Shown here piece by piece: positions 9,684 to 17,298 of a stretch of DNA of 64,000 nt (its first letter is position 1; every line of letters begins with the position of its first letter). The position numbers and the translations under genes were made by a program. The notes below the pieces were generated by a model that was not told the origin of the DNA, ran no database searches, and saw only the letters and a list, made by a program, of their open reading frames with translations. This stretch comes from Bradyrhizobiaceae bacterium PARB1 (GTDB taxonomy: Bacteria > Pseudomonadota > Alphaproteobacteria > Rhizobiales > Xanthobacteraceae). The stretch covers positions 62,001 to 126,000 of the forward strand of contig NKIY01000009.1 in NCBI GenBank assembly GCA_002256345.1, written 5' to 3'.

Positions 9684-10565
9684 ATGGCGGTTATGATCAA
9701 GAAAGTCGGCGTGATCGGCTCGGGCCAGATGGGCAACGGCATCGCGCATGTCGCGGCATTGGGCGGCTTCGATGTGGTGCTGAACGACGTCTCCGCCGAT
9801 CGCCTGAAGTCGGCCATGGCCACCATCACCGGCAACCTGACCCGTCAGGTATCGAAGAAGATTATCACCGAAGACGCCAAGAAGTCGGCGCTTGATCGCA
9901 TCTCGCTGGTGGACACGCTGGATGAACTCGCCAGCTGCGACCTCGTGATCGAATCCGCAGTGGAGAAGGAAGAGACCAAGCGCAAGATTTTCCAGGATCT
10001 CTGCGCGGTGCTGAAGCCAGAGACCATCGTCGCTTCCAACACCTCGTCGATCTCGATCACCCGCCTGGCGGCTTCCACCGATCGTCCGGAAAAATTCATC
10101 GGCATTCACTTCATGAATCCAGTGCCTGTCATGGAGCTGGTCGAGCTGATCCGCGGCATCGCCACCGACGATGCGACCTTCGAGGCCTCGAAGGAATTCG
10201 TCACCAAGCTCGGCAAGCAGATCGCCGTCTCCGAGGATTTCCCGGCCTTCATCGTCAATCGCATTCTTTTGCCGATGATCAATGAGGCGATCTACACGCT
10301 GTACGAAGGCGTTGGGAACGTCGAAGCCATCGACATGGCAATGAAGCTCGGCGCGCATCATCCGATGGGCCCGCTCGAACTCGCCGATTTCATCGGCCTC
10401 GATACGTGCCTCTCGATCATGCAGGTGCTGCATGAAGGCCTCGCGGATTCGAAGTATCGTCCGTGTCCGCTGCTGGTGAAATATGTCGAGGCCGGCTGGC
10501 TTGGCCGCAAGACGCAGCGCGGCTTCTACGACTATCGCGGCGAGAAGCCGGTGCCGACAAGGTAG
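9684..10565 (+). CDS. 3-hydroxybutyryl-CoA dehydrogenase
   Basis: A 293-aa NAD(P)-dependent enzyme interconverting 3-hydroxybutyryl-CoA and acetoacetyl-CoA. It shows the Rossmann motif VGVIGSGQMGNGIA, VIESAVEKEETKRKIF, the catalytic region SNTSSISIT ... GIHFMNPVPVM (catalytic His in GIHFMNP) and the C-terminal domain with HHPMGPLELADFIGLD. The frame is open 64 codons further upstream through a repeat and the terminator, so the start at 9684 (or ATG 9693) is preferred. It follows etfBA, consistent with butyryl-CoA metabolism or PHB degradation. Confidence 0.94.
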   Translation: MAVMIKKVGVIGSGQMGNGIAHVAALGGFDVVLNDVSADRLKSAMATITGNLTRQVSKKIITEDAKKSALDRISLVDTLDELASCDLVIESAVEKEETKRKIFQDLCAVLKPETIVASNTSSISITRLAASTDRPEKFIGIHFMNPVPVMELVELIRGIATDDATFEASKEFVTKLGKQIAVSEDFPAFIVNRILLPMINEAIYTLYEGVGNVEAIDMAMKLGAHHPMGPLELADFIGLDTCLSIMQVLHEGLADSKYRPCPLLVKYVEAGWLGRKTQRGFYDYRGEKPVPTR

Positions 10566-10606
10566 ATTTGAAGCGATCCTGTTGGTTCTCTCGCCGATTT
10601 TGGATA

Positions 10607-10638
10607 GGGGCCGCTCTGGATGGAGTGGCCCCTTATTT
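10607..10638 (+). terminator. Probable terminator after the 3-hydroxybutyryl-CoA dehydrogenase gene
   Basis: A 10-bp stem (GGGGCCGCTC, 10607-10616, with GAGTGGCCCC, 10623-10632, one G-T pair) encloses the loop TGGATG and is followed by TTATTTG. The ATG at 10620 lies in this loop, which argues against it being the start of the next gene. Confidence 0.7.
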
Positions 10639-10658
10639 GTGATTTGGGGGAGGCTGCT

Positions 10659-11651
10659 GTGAAAATCTATGTGTCGCTTTTCGGGCGAGATAATTACGCT
10701 TGGCCGATTTGTCTGAATGAAAATGTTGTTCTCACCATTCTGGATTCCGATCTGCTGCCGTTTTGGCAAAGCCGGGATAGGTATGGTTTCGTCCAGTACG
10801 CGATGGCGAAAAAGAAGACCGAGCGCGGGAATGTACCTAACAAGCAAACAGCGTCGCGGTGGTACGGCCTAGTTCAGAACATCGCTAACACCGTTGATGA
10901 CTACTGGGTGCACCATCACGGAGACGACCTTTGGTGGACGATATCTTCGGCGGACGAAGCGACGATTGTTGAGAATAGTCTGCAGCATGAACTTGCTGTC
11001 GGTAAGGTGCTGACGGTCCGAAAGGCGGCGGCCCCATGGAGCAACAAAGATCGGCAGGGTAAGTTACTCCGTTGGTCGGGGCTTCATCCGAGAGCGAGAA
11101 ATATTCTGAGTACTCAAAGTACCCAGATCTCGATTTCTGACGAGAACCGGGAATATGTATTGGCGCTTCTGAACGGGCAGGACCTGGAGCCGTGGCACAC
11201 GACGCAGTTATGGAAGGATGCTCTTGAGAGAAATCTGAAGGGAGCGAGTCCCGGCAAGACTTACAATGCGCGCGAGCGGACAATTTGGAGAATCGTTGCG
11301 ACAGTGAAAGGGACTGTCGCGGCGGCAAACGGCCAGATGGTGGAGCGAGTTCTCAAGAATAAAGAACTAACGATGCCGGAAAGCGAGCTGGAAAAGCTTA
11401 TCGGTGATCTCCTCGATGATCAGGATGGGCTATGCAATATCTCGGCGCTTCCTCTCCAATTGGACGGAGAGGAGACGGACAAACAAATGCTGTGTTCGCT
11501 TGATCGAATCGATAGCTCGAAACACTACGAGAAAGACAATCTTCAGCTTCTGTGCCGGTTTGTTAACAAATGGAAATCGGCCGATGAAGATGCAGAGTTC
11601 AGGCGATTGATGGATATTGTAAAGGGGGCGTCGGAAACCAGGTGTCTATAG
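10659..11651 (+). CDS. Divergent HNH-like endonuclease candidate, probably acquired
   Basis: The frame opens at ATG 10620, but the GTG at 10659 has a GGGGGAGG ribosome site and avoids the upstream hairpin, giving 330 aa. Only the C-terminus is recognisable: GLCNISALPLQ (Cys259), then LDRIDSSKHY (282-290), DN (293-294), and FVNKWK (301-306). This matches the cGls-type HNH pattern in which LDRID...N.Q..C..VN..K forms the betabetaalpha-metal core. The first 240 residues match nothing I know. Base composition is visibly AT-richer than neighbours, with rare-looking codons. No methylase or partner gene adjoins it. A restriction or DNA-damage role is only inference. Confidence 0.6.
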   Translation: MKIYVSLFGRDNYAWPICLNENVVLTILDSDLLPFWQSRDRYGFVQYAMAKKKTERGNVPNKQTASRWYGLVQNIANTVDDYWVHHHGDDLWWTISSADEATIVENSLQHELAVGKVLTVRKAAAPWSNKDRQGKLLRWSGLHPRARNILSTQSTQISISDENREYVLALLNGQDLEPWHTTQLWKDALERNLKGASPGKTYNARERTIWRIVATVKGTVAAANGQMVERVLKNKELTMPESELEKLIGDLLDDQDGLCNISALPLQLDGEETDKQMLCSLDRIDSSKHYEKDNLQLLCRFVNKWKSADEDAEFRRLMDIVKGASETRCL

Positions 11652-11752
11652 CGCAGACTAGCGAAGCATCGCGCGCTGCGGAGTCTTCGCCATAAAAATC
11701 GGCCGGCCAATTAGGGCCTTATCTGGTTTGCCTGTGGTGATGGCAGGCCAAA

Positions 11753-12145
11753 TTACCCTGTTGCCAGCGCAAAACCCTCATCCACCCAGCCGGTGATCCC
11801 GCCCGTCATGATTTTCACCGGCAGTCCCATTTCGGCGAGGCGCAGCGCGCCGCGGGCTGCGCCGTTGCAATGCGGGCCGGCGCAATAGGTCACGAAGATC
11901 GTCCCTTCCGGCCATTCGCTCATCTTCGAGCGGACGATCTTGCCGTGCGGCAGATTGATCGCGCCCGGCACATGGCCGCGTGCGAACAGTGCCGGGCTGC
12001 GCACGTCGAGCAGGACGAAATCGGCGCCCTTCTCCACGGCGTCGTGAACATCCCAGCAATCGGTCTCGAAAGCGAATTCAGCCGCGAAATGCTCGCGGGC
12101 GAGGGCGCTCGGGGCAGGCGGTACTGCTGTCACGGCTGTGGGCAT
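11753..12145 (-). CDS. Rhodanese-like domain protein (single domain, 130 aa)
   Basis: A single rhodanese domain with DCWDVHDAV, FVLLDVRSPALFARGHVPGAINLPH and the active loop YCAGPHCNGA. The loop Cys is in the position of the sulfur-accepting residue. It ends MTGGITGWVDEGF. It is divergent from an FtrA-like regulator, a pairing seen in other proteobacteria, so its expression is probably controlled by that protein. The sulfur acceptor is unknown. Confidence 0.9.
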   Translation of the reverse strand: MPTAVTAVPPAPSALAREHFAAEFAFETDCWDVHDAVEKGADFVLLDVRSPALFARGHVPGAINLPHGKIVRSKMSEWPEGTIFVTYCAGPHCNGAARGALRLAEMGLPVKIMTGGITGWVDEGFALATG

Positions 12146-12204
12146 GGCGGTCTCCTTTCGCCCTTAGGGTCGGCGACGACAGGCTGTTCTTGCAATTGGC
12201 GTGA

Positions 12205-13212
12205 ATGACAATGTACGTAAAGATCATGCCAAACCGCACTGGCCCCCTGGTTGTCGCGCTGCTTTATGACGGCCTCTGCACCTTCGAATTCGGTGTGGTC
12301 GCCGAAATCTTCGGCCTTTCCCGGCCGGAAATGGGCTCCGGCTGGTATCGCTTCGCGAGCTGCGCCGTCGAGGCGGGCCCGCTGCGCGCGCATGGCGGTT
12401 TCTCGATTGTCGCGGATTGCGGGCCGGAGATCATCGAGCAGGCCGACATCGTCGTCGTGCCCGGCTGGCGCGGTGTCGATCAGCCGGTGCCGGAGGATCT
12501 CTGCGACCGGCTTCGGGCCGCGCATGCGCGGGGCGCGCGGCTCGCTTCGCTGTGTTCCGGCGCCTTCGTCCTGGCAGCGACAGGTTTGCTGTCCGGTGGC
12601 ACTGCGACGACGCATTGGCGCTACGCTGACACGCTGCGCAAGCGTCACCCCGATGTCGAGGTCGATGACGCATCGCTGTATCGCGTGCATGATCGCGTTT
12701 ACACCGCGGCGGGAAGCGCCGCGGGGATCGATCTTCTGATCGAGATCGTCCGCCACGATTTCGGGCCGGCTGCGGCGAACTCCGTTGCGCGGCGTCTCGT
12801 GATGCCCGCGCATCGCACCGGCGGGCAGGCGCAGTTTCTCGAACGGCCGGTAGCGATCCGAGAAGGCCTGGAGATCGCGCCGCTGCTCGACCGCATCCGT
12901 GCGGATCTCACGGCCAAGTGGAGCGTGGCGCGGATGGCTGAGGAGACGCGCATGAGCACGCGCACCTTCCTGCGCCGCTTCGTCGAAGCCACCGGCGAGA
13001 CGCCAGGCGACTGGATTGCCGCCGAACGCGTGAGCGAGGCGAAGCGCCTGCTCTGCCAGGGCGATGCGAGCATGGAGACCATTGCGATGGCTGTCGGCTT
13101 CGGCAGCGCGCATGCGCTTCGCCATCATTTTCGCAGCAAGGTCGGGCTCAGCCCTCGCGACTATCGCGCGCGGTTCATGAGCGAAGGAGCATATATGCGC
13201 TCTTGCGCGTGA
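12205..13212 (+). CDS. ftrA: FtrA/GlxA-type AraC regulator with DJ-1/PfpI-like domain
   Basis: A 335-aa regulator: an N-terminal class-I amidotransferase-like (DJ-1/PfpI) domain, residues about 10-185, with the Cys-containing LCSGAFVLAATGLL elbow, and a C-terminal AraC helix-turn-helix pair (STRTFLRRFVEATGETPGDW; AVGFGSAHALRHHFRSKVGLSPRDYR). Start codons at 12205, 12211 and 12226 are all possible. It is 59 bp from the divergent rhodanese gene, its likely target. Whether the amidase-like fold binds a ligand or reacts is unknown. Confidence 0.88.
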   Translation: MTMYVKIMPNRTGPLVVALLYDGLCTFEFGVVAEIFGLSRPEMGSGWYRFASCAVEAGPLRAHGGFSIVADCGPEIIEQADIVVVPGWRGVDQPVPEDLCDRLRAAHARGARLASLCSGAFVLAATGLLSGGTATTHWRYADTLRKRHPDVEVDDASLYRVHDRVYTAAGSAAGIDLLIEIVRHDFGPAAANSVARRLVMPAHRTGGQAQFLERPVAIREGLEIAPLLDRIRADLTAKWSVARMAEETRMSTRTFLRRFVEATGETPGDWIAAERVSEAKRLLCQGDASMETIAMAVGFGSAHALRHHFRSKVGLSPRDYRARFMSEGAYMRSCA

Positions 13213-13220
13213 CGAAGCGC

Positions 13221-13299
13221 TGTCATGGCCAGGTTTGACCCGGCTATCCATCTGGTCGCGAAGGAAGATGGATCCGCGGGGCAAGCTCGCGGATGACGT
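13221..13299. repeat. Dispersed palindromic repeat (tcatggcc family)
   Basis: TGTCATGGCCAGGTTTGACC beginning at 13221 and the following CCATC...GATGGAT and CCGCGGGGCAAGCTCGCGG segments form two hairpins. They match, with changes, the element at 5571-5650. It occupies the gap after ftrA. Confidence 0.65.
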
Positions 13300-13316
13300 C
13301 GGCGTATATTGTTTAG

Positions 13317-13445
13317 TTACTGGCAGGCCCGCATCACCTGCACGGCGCCGGGCACAGCCGCGGCGATCGTCGCCATGCCCATGATGAGGCCGCAAAGATG
13401 CGCGGCCAGTGCAGCTCTCGCGCCGACAGTCGGGTAAGCGTTCAT
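13317..13445 (-). CDS. Small membrane-type hypothetical protein, 42 aa, coupled to the aminotransferase gene
   Basis: A 42-codon frame starting ATG at 13445 overlaps the aminotransferase TGA by four bases (ATGA), the standard coupling arrangement. The product has a hydrophobic alpha-helical centre (residues about 11-36, AALAAHLCGLIMGMATIAAA) and two cysteines. It ends with TAA before a repeat element. It is too short for similarity-based naming; real status rests on the overlap and the hydrophobic profile. Confidence 0.5.
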   Translation of the reverse strand: MNAYPTVGARAALAAHLCGLIMGMATIAAAVPGAVQVMRACQ

Positions 13446-14653
13446 GGCAGGGCCTCGCAGGCTTGTGCGATGCGGTTCGCCGCTTCGTCCAACAACTCGA
13501 TCGGATTGGCAAAGTTGACGCGGAAACTTGGCGAAGCGCCATAGTCCTGTCCGGCGAGGACCGAAACGCTAGCGGCGTCGAGCAGGTAGGTGGCGACATC
13601 CCGGTCGGTATTGATCGGCTGTCCATCCGGCGTTCGGCGACCGATCAATTCATGGCAGGATACGACCAGAAAGAATGTTCCTTCGGGCGCCTTGCAGGAT
13701 AGTCCATGGCATCGGTCAAGCCGCGCGACGAGGCGATCGCGCCGTTGGACAAGCTTGCCGAGCCGTTCGCGCAGCAGTTCCTGTGGGCCGGTCAAGGCGG
13801 CGATGGCCGCGGCCTGGCTGATCGACGACGGGCAAGACGTCGTCTGCGAGAGCAACTTGCGAAGTTCATCCATCAAGGATTTCGGTCCGGCGGCGTAGCC
13901 GAGGCGCCATCCCATCATGCCGTAGGTCTTGGCGACGCCGCTGACGGTGACGATGCGTGACTTCAGCCGCGGCTCGACTTGCGCCAGGGTGGCGGCTGGC
14001 GCGCCGTCGAATACGAAATGTTCGTACAACCCGTCTGCGATGATGCCGATGTTCGGATGACGCAGCAGCACGTCCGCAAGGGTCCTCAGATCGGCATATG
14101 AATAGACGGCGCCGGACGGATTGACGGGGTTGTTGATGATCAGCCAGCGCGTGCGTTCGGAAATTGCGCCGGCCAGATCGGCAGCGCGCAGCTTGTAGCC
14201 GTTGTTCTGTGGGCAACTGACTGTGATTGGTGTGCCGCCGGCCAGGCGCACCTGATCGAGATAGGGGGCCCAATAAGGCGCTGGCACGATGACTTCCTCG
14301 CCAGGCGACAGCGTGGCGAAGAAGGTGAGGAAGATGGCCATGGTCGAGCCGCTGGTGGCGATGATCTCGTCATGTGCATAGTCCAGCGCGTGATCGCGCC
14401 GGAGCGTGGCGCGGATCGCCTCCTTGAGCGCAGGCGTGCCGTCGGCGTCCGTATAGCGTGTCTCGCCGCGCAAGGCAGCCGCATGGGCAGCGGCGACAAC
14501 GTGGTCCGGCGTCGGAAAATCGACGTTGCCCGACGAGAGTTCGATGATGTCGCGGCCGGCTTCGCGCAGTTCACGGGCCCGCTGTCGCAGCACCGCTGCG
14601 GGAGAGGCGGCAATCTCGCGAAGGCGCGGCGATAACGTGATCATGGCGCTCAC
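13442..14653 (-). CDS. PLP-dependent class I/II aminotransferase
   Basis: A 403-aa fold-type I aminotransferase close to the aspartate aminotransferase Igamma group. It shows ARELREAGRDIIELSSGNVDF, the NNPVNPSGAVYS loop, the PLP lysine in SGVAKTYGMMGWRLGY, and an arginine near FRVNFANP for the substrate carboxylate. The GTG at 14653 overlaps the tautomerase TGA by four bases; ATG 14644 is an alternative. It forms an operon with the tautomerase gene upstream and a 42-aa ORF downstream. The amino donor is not evident. Confidence 0.9.
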   Translation of the reverse strand: MSAMITLSPRLREIAASPAAVLRQRARELREAGRDIIELSSGNVDFPTPDHVVAAAHAAALRGETRYTDADGTPALKEAIRATLRRDHALDYAHDEIIATSGSTMAIFLTFFATLSPGEEVIVPAPYWAPYLDQVRLAGGTPITVSCPQNNGYKLRAADLAGAISERTRWLIINNPVNPSGAVYSYADLRTLADVLLRHPNIGIIADGLYEHFVFDGAPAATLAQVEPRLKSRIVTVSGVAKTYGMMGWRLGYAAGPKSLMDELRKLLSQTTSCPSSISQAAAIAALTGPQELLRERLGKLVQRRDRLVARLDRCHGLSCKAPEGTFFLVVSCHELIGRRTPDGQPINTDRDVATYLLDAASVSVLAGQDYGASPSFRVNFANPIELLDEAANRIAQACEALP

Positions 14654-15033
14654 TTCACATATTGCGCGACGCCGTGGCCGAACGACCAGTTCTCCGGCAG
14701 CACCTCGACGAGATTGATGAACACGTCCTCCGGCCGCAGGCCGGGCCTGTCGGTGAGCTTCTCGACGATCCGCTTGTAGAGCGCCTGCTTTTGTTCGCGC
14801 GAGCGGGTGTTGCTGACGGTGGCCTGGATGATGACCAGATCGTCGCTGCGCTGGATGCCCATGTAAGTGGGGTCATAGATGAAGTCGCCGTCGCCGTGTT
14901 CGTGGATGGTGACGAAGCGGTCGTTTTCCGGGACGTTGAAGGTCTCGCGCAGCGCCTCATAGACGCCGTCGGCGATGGCGGCGCGGTGGGTCTGCGATGT
15001 GCCCTTGTTCAGCGAAATGCGGATCAGCGGCAT
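14650..15033 (-). CDS. Tautomerase-superfamily protein
   Basis: A 127-aa protein beginning MPLIRISLNKG, with the N-terminal proline after Met removal that serves as the catalytic base in 4-oxalocrotonate tautomerase relatives. The length and the VFINLVEVLPENWSFGHG end match the Tautomerase_2-type group. The ATG at 15033 was chosen because it exposes Pro1. It is first in an operon with the aminotransferase and divergent from a LysR gene. A keto-enol isomerisation of an aromatic or keto-acid intermediate is plausible; the substrate is unknown. Confidence 0.88.
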   Translation of the reverse strand: MPLIRISLNKGTSQTHRAAIADGVYEALRETFNVPENDRFVTIHEHGDGDFIYDPTYMGIQRSDDLVIIQATVSNTRSREQKQALYKRIVEKLTDRPGLRPEDVFINLVEVLPENWSFGHGVAQYVK

Positions 15034-15083
15034 GACGGTCTCCTGTCGGTCAATTCCGATGCACGAAATGTAGCGCCGCATTG

Positions 15084-15120
15084 ATCATTGGAAAACGATA
15101 TGAAATAATATTTCAATGAT
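15084..15120. promoter_or_regulatory. Nested inverted repeats in the tautomerase/lysR divergent promoter
   Basis: Two inverted repeats lie in an AT-rich stretch between divergent genes: TGAAAT-N3-ATTTCA (15101-15115) and ATCATTG (15084-15090) / CAATGAT (15114-15120). Both fit a LysR-type operator. It sits 23 bp before the lysR start and 51 bp before the tautomerase start. Confidence 0.6.
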
Positions 15121-15142
15121 GAGGATTTGAAATGGATCGCCC

Positions 15143-15994
15143 ATGAAAGCGCTCGATATCGAGGCCGTGCAGGCCTTCGTTTTGGTGGCGGATCTGACCA
15201 GCTTCACCCGCGCCGCCGAGGCGATGGGCAGCACCCAGTCGGCCATCAGTCTGAAGATCAAGCGGCTGGAAAGCGGCCTCGGCAAGCGCCTGCTGGAGCG
15301 CACGCCGCGGCTGGTGCGGCTGTCGGCCGAGGGCGCCGCCTTTCTCGGTTCGGCGCGAAATCTCGTGGCTGCGCATCAGTCGGCCATGGGCGCATTCGCG
15401 GCGGAGCGGCGACGGCTGGTGGTCGGCATCAGCCATCATCTGGTCGGCCCCGATCTCGCCGATGTGTTGAAACGCATGAATGCCACCGATCCGTCGCTGG
15501 TGATCGAATTGCGGATCGAGTCATCGCGGGTCGTACTGTCTGCCTATGACGCCGGCGATCTCGATGCGGCGATCGTGCTGCGGATCGACAAACGGCGCGG
15601 CGACGGCGAGGTGCTGATGGAGGAGCCGTTCGGCTGGATGGGCGCGCCGGATTTTCGCCACACGCCCGGCGAGCCGTTGCGGCTGGCGGCGCAGTCGGCG
15701 CCGTGCTCGGTGCGTTCGGCGGCGATTGCGGCGCTGGATAGCGCCGGCATTCCGTGGACCGAAGCCTTTGTCGGCGGCGGCGTTGCGACCATCGGTGCCG
15801 CGATTTCCGCCGGTCTCGCCGTCGGAGCGCTGGTCCGCCGTGTGGCGCCCGCCGGCAGCATCGATCTCGGCCCGCGCCTCGGCCTGCCGAAATTGCAGGA
15901 TGCCGAAACCATGCTGCATTCAAATCTCACTGACGTCCGTGCCCGCAGCGCGTTACGGACACTAGGCGCCGCGTTCCGGGCTGGTGCCGTCTAG
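15143..15994 (+). CDS. LysR-family transcriptional regulator
   Basis: A 283-aa LysR protein. Its winged helix covers about residues 4-62 (LDIEAVQAFVLVADLTSFTRAA, then LESGLGKRLLERTPR), followed by an effector-binding domain somewhat shorter than usual. It is divergent from the tautomerase-aminotransferase operon with a palindromic operator candidate between, so it most likely regulates that operon and itself. Confidence 0.93.
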   Translation: MKALDIEAVQAFVLVADLTSFTRAAEAMGSTQSAISLKIKRLESGLGKRLLERTPRLVRLSAEGAAFLGSARNLVAAHQSAMGAFAAERRRLVVGISHHLVGPDLADVLKRMNATDPSLVIELRIESSRVVLSAYDAGDLDAAIVLRIDKRRGDGEVLMEEPFGWMGAPDFRHTPGEPLRLAAQSAPCSVRSAAIAALDSAGIPWTEAFVGGGVATIGAAISAGLAVGALVRRVAPAGSIDLGPRLGLPKLQDAETMLHSNLTDVRARSALRTLGAAFRAGAV

Positions 15995-16055
15995 ACTCAG
16001 TTTTCGTTAACCCCGCACCGCTATACCGCGAGCACCACGTGTCGGAGTATCTCGG

Positions 16056-16247
16056 ATGGACATGGCCCTGGTCGCCAGCGCACTTGCGATGAAGCAGGCG
16101 GGAACGCAGCAGCAGATCGCAACCTCGCTCATCAAGCAGAATGCCGATATGGAGCGCTCGACGGTGATGACGCTGCTCGAAGGCGCGCAGCCCTCGCAGG
16201 CCAATCTCGGCGCCGGCATCGGCGGCAAGGTCGATATCGCCGCCTAA
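16056..16247 (+). CDS. YjfB-like putative motility protein, 63 aa
   Basis: A small soluble protein whose middle (ALAMKQAGTQQQIATSLIKQ) and C-terminal LGAGIGGKVDIAA match the YjfB/putative motility protein family of short proteins. No flagellar gene is nearby. Its stop codon overlaps the stop of the convergent AraC gene. Function is not established for the family. Confidence 0.7.
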   Translation: MDMALVASALAMKQAGTQQQIATSLIKQNADMERSTVMTLLEGAQPSQANLGAGIGGKVDIAA

Positions 16248-17230
16248 GGCGTCGTTGCATCCGGCCCTTCGTGGCCAACCGCAGCCCCCGTCGTGCGAAA
16301 ATGGCTCGGTGGTTCGCCAATGATGCGCTTGAAAGCGCGGCTGAACGCTGCTTCCGATTCATATCCCAGCCGGCGCGCCACGATCGCGATTCTCAAACGG
16401 TCGCGGACCAGCCATTGCTTGGCTTCCTGCATTCGCAATTGCGCGACATAGCGCGCTGGCGTCTGGCCCACGACCTTGGCGAAGCGCAGCGCGAAAGCCG
16501 AGCGCGATGCATGCATGACTGCCGCCAGCGCCTCGACAGTCCAGTCCCTGGTGGGCTCACGGTGGATCGCCGCGAGAACGCGCCCGATGCCGGGATCGCG
16601 CGCCGCTGCAACCCAGCCTGCAGAGCCGCATCCTTTCTCCACCCAGTTGCGGATTAGGGCCGCGGCGATCACATCGGCGAGTCGGGTCAGCATGCCGCCG
16701 GCGCCGACGCGGTCCAGCGCCAGTTCGGCCGTCATGGCTTCGAGCAAATGCGGGATGGCGGGCTCGTCGGTGGCGAGTTCGTGCATCTGCATCAACTCGG
16801 GCATCATCAGGAGCAGTGGATGCTGGCTGTCGAGATTGAAGCTCATGCTGGCACCGAACAGCACGGTCTCCTCGCCCTGGCGATTGCCACCGATGCACGT
16901 ATCGAGAATGCCGCTGCAAACCGTTTCGAACTGGCAATTCCCTACCGGTGCGGGGAGTGCATCGGGTGAACTCGCCAGCGCGTGTTCGGCGCCGCGCGGC
17001 AACAGCACCGCATCGCCCTCCTCAAGGCGGACCCAGGGCTTATCCGCTGTCCGAAGCCAGCAGCCACGCCCTGCGATGAAATGGAATTGCGCCCTGGGCT
17101 GTGCCGGAAAAGTGAGGCCCCATGGGGCCGTCATCCGGCAGCGCTTGTAATCGACGCCCTCAAGCTTCAGGCCCCGCAACATTTCGGTCAGCGGGTGCGT
17201 CGCGGCATCTCTGGACGAATGATCAAGCAT
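16244..17230 (-). CDS. AraC-family regulator with N-terminal cupin domain
   Basis: A 328-aa regulator: an AraC-binding/cupin-type N-terminal domain (residues about 20-190, with FHFIAGRGCWLR and GDAVLLPRGAEHAL) and a C-terminal AraC DNA-binding domain (WTVEALAAVMHASRSAFALRF; ARRLGYESEAAFSRAFKRIIGEPP). The ATG at 17230 replaces a 31-codon longer frame that runs into the divergent promoter. It faces away from an MFS efflux gene 68 bp off, which it probably controls. Confidence 0.92.
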   Translation of the reverse strand: MLDHSSRDAATHPLTEMLRGLKLEGVDYKRCRMTAPWGLTFPAQPRAQFHFIAGRGCWLRTADKPWVRLEEGDAVLLPRGAEHALASSPDALPAPVGNCQFETVCSGILDTCIGGNRQGEETVLFGASMSFNLDSQHPLLLMMPELMQMHELATDEPAIPHLLEAMTAELALDRVGAGGMLTRLADVIAAALIRNWVEKGCGSAGWVAAARDPGIGRVLAAIHREPTRDWTVEALAAVMHASRSAFALRFAKVVGQTPARYVAQLRMQEAKQWLVRDRLRIAIVARRLGYESEAAFSRAFKRIIGEPPSHFRTTGAAVGHEGPDATTP

Positions 17231-17298
17231 CGCGGTGTTTCTAACATGGAAACTCCAGGCGGTCACCGCCATCTCCGGGTTCCATTCTGGAGACTGCC

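Noticed and set aside
12130-13626. 498-codon minus-strand frame across ftrA
   Set aside because: It covers the opposite strand of a clear AraC-type regulator and a repeat element, with no recognisable domain.
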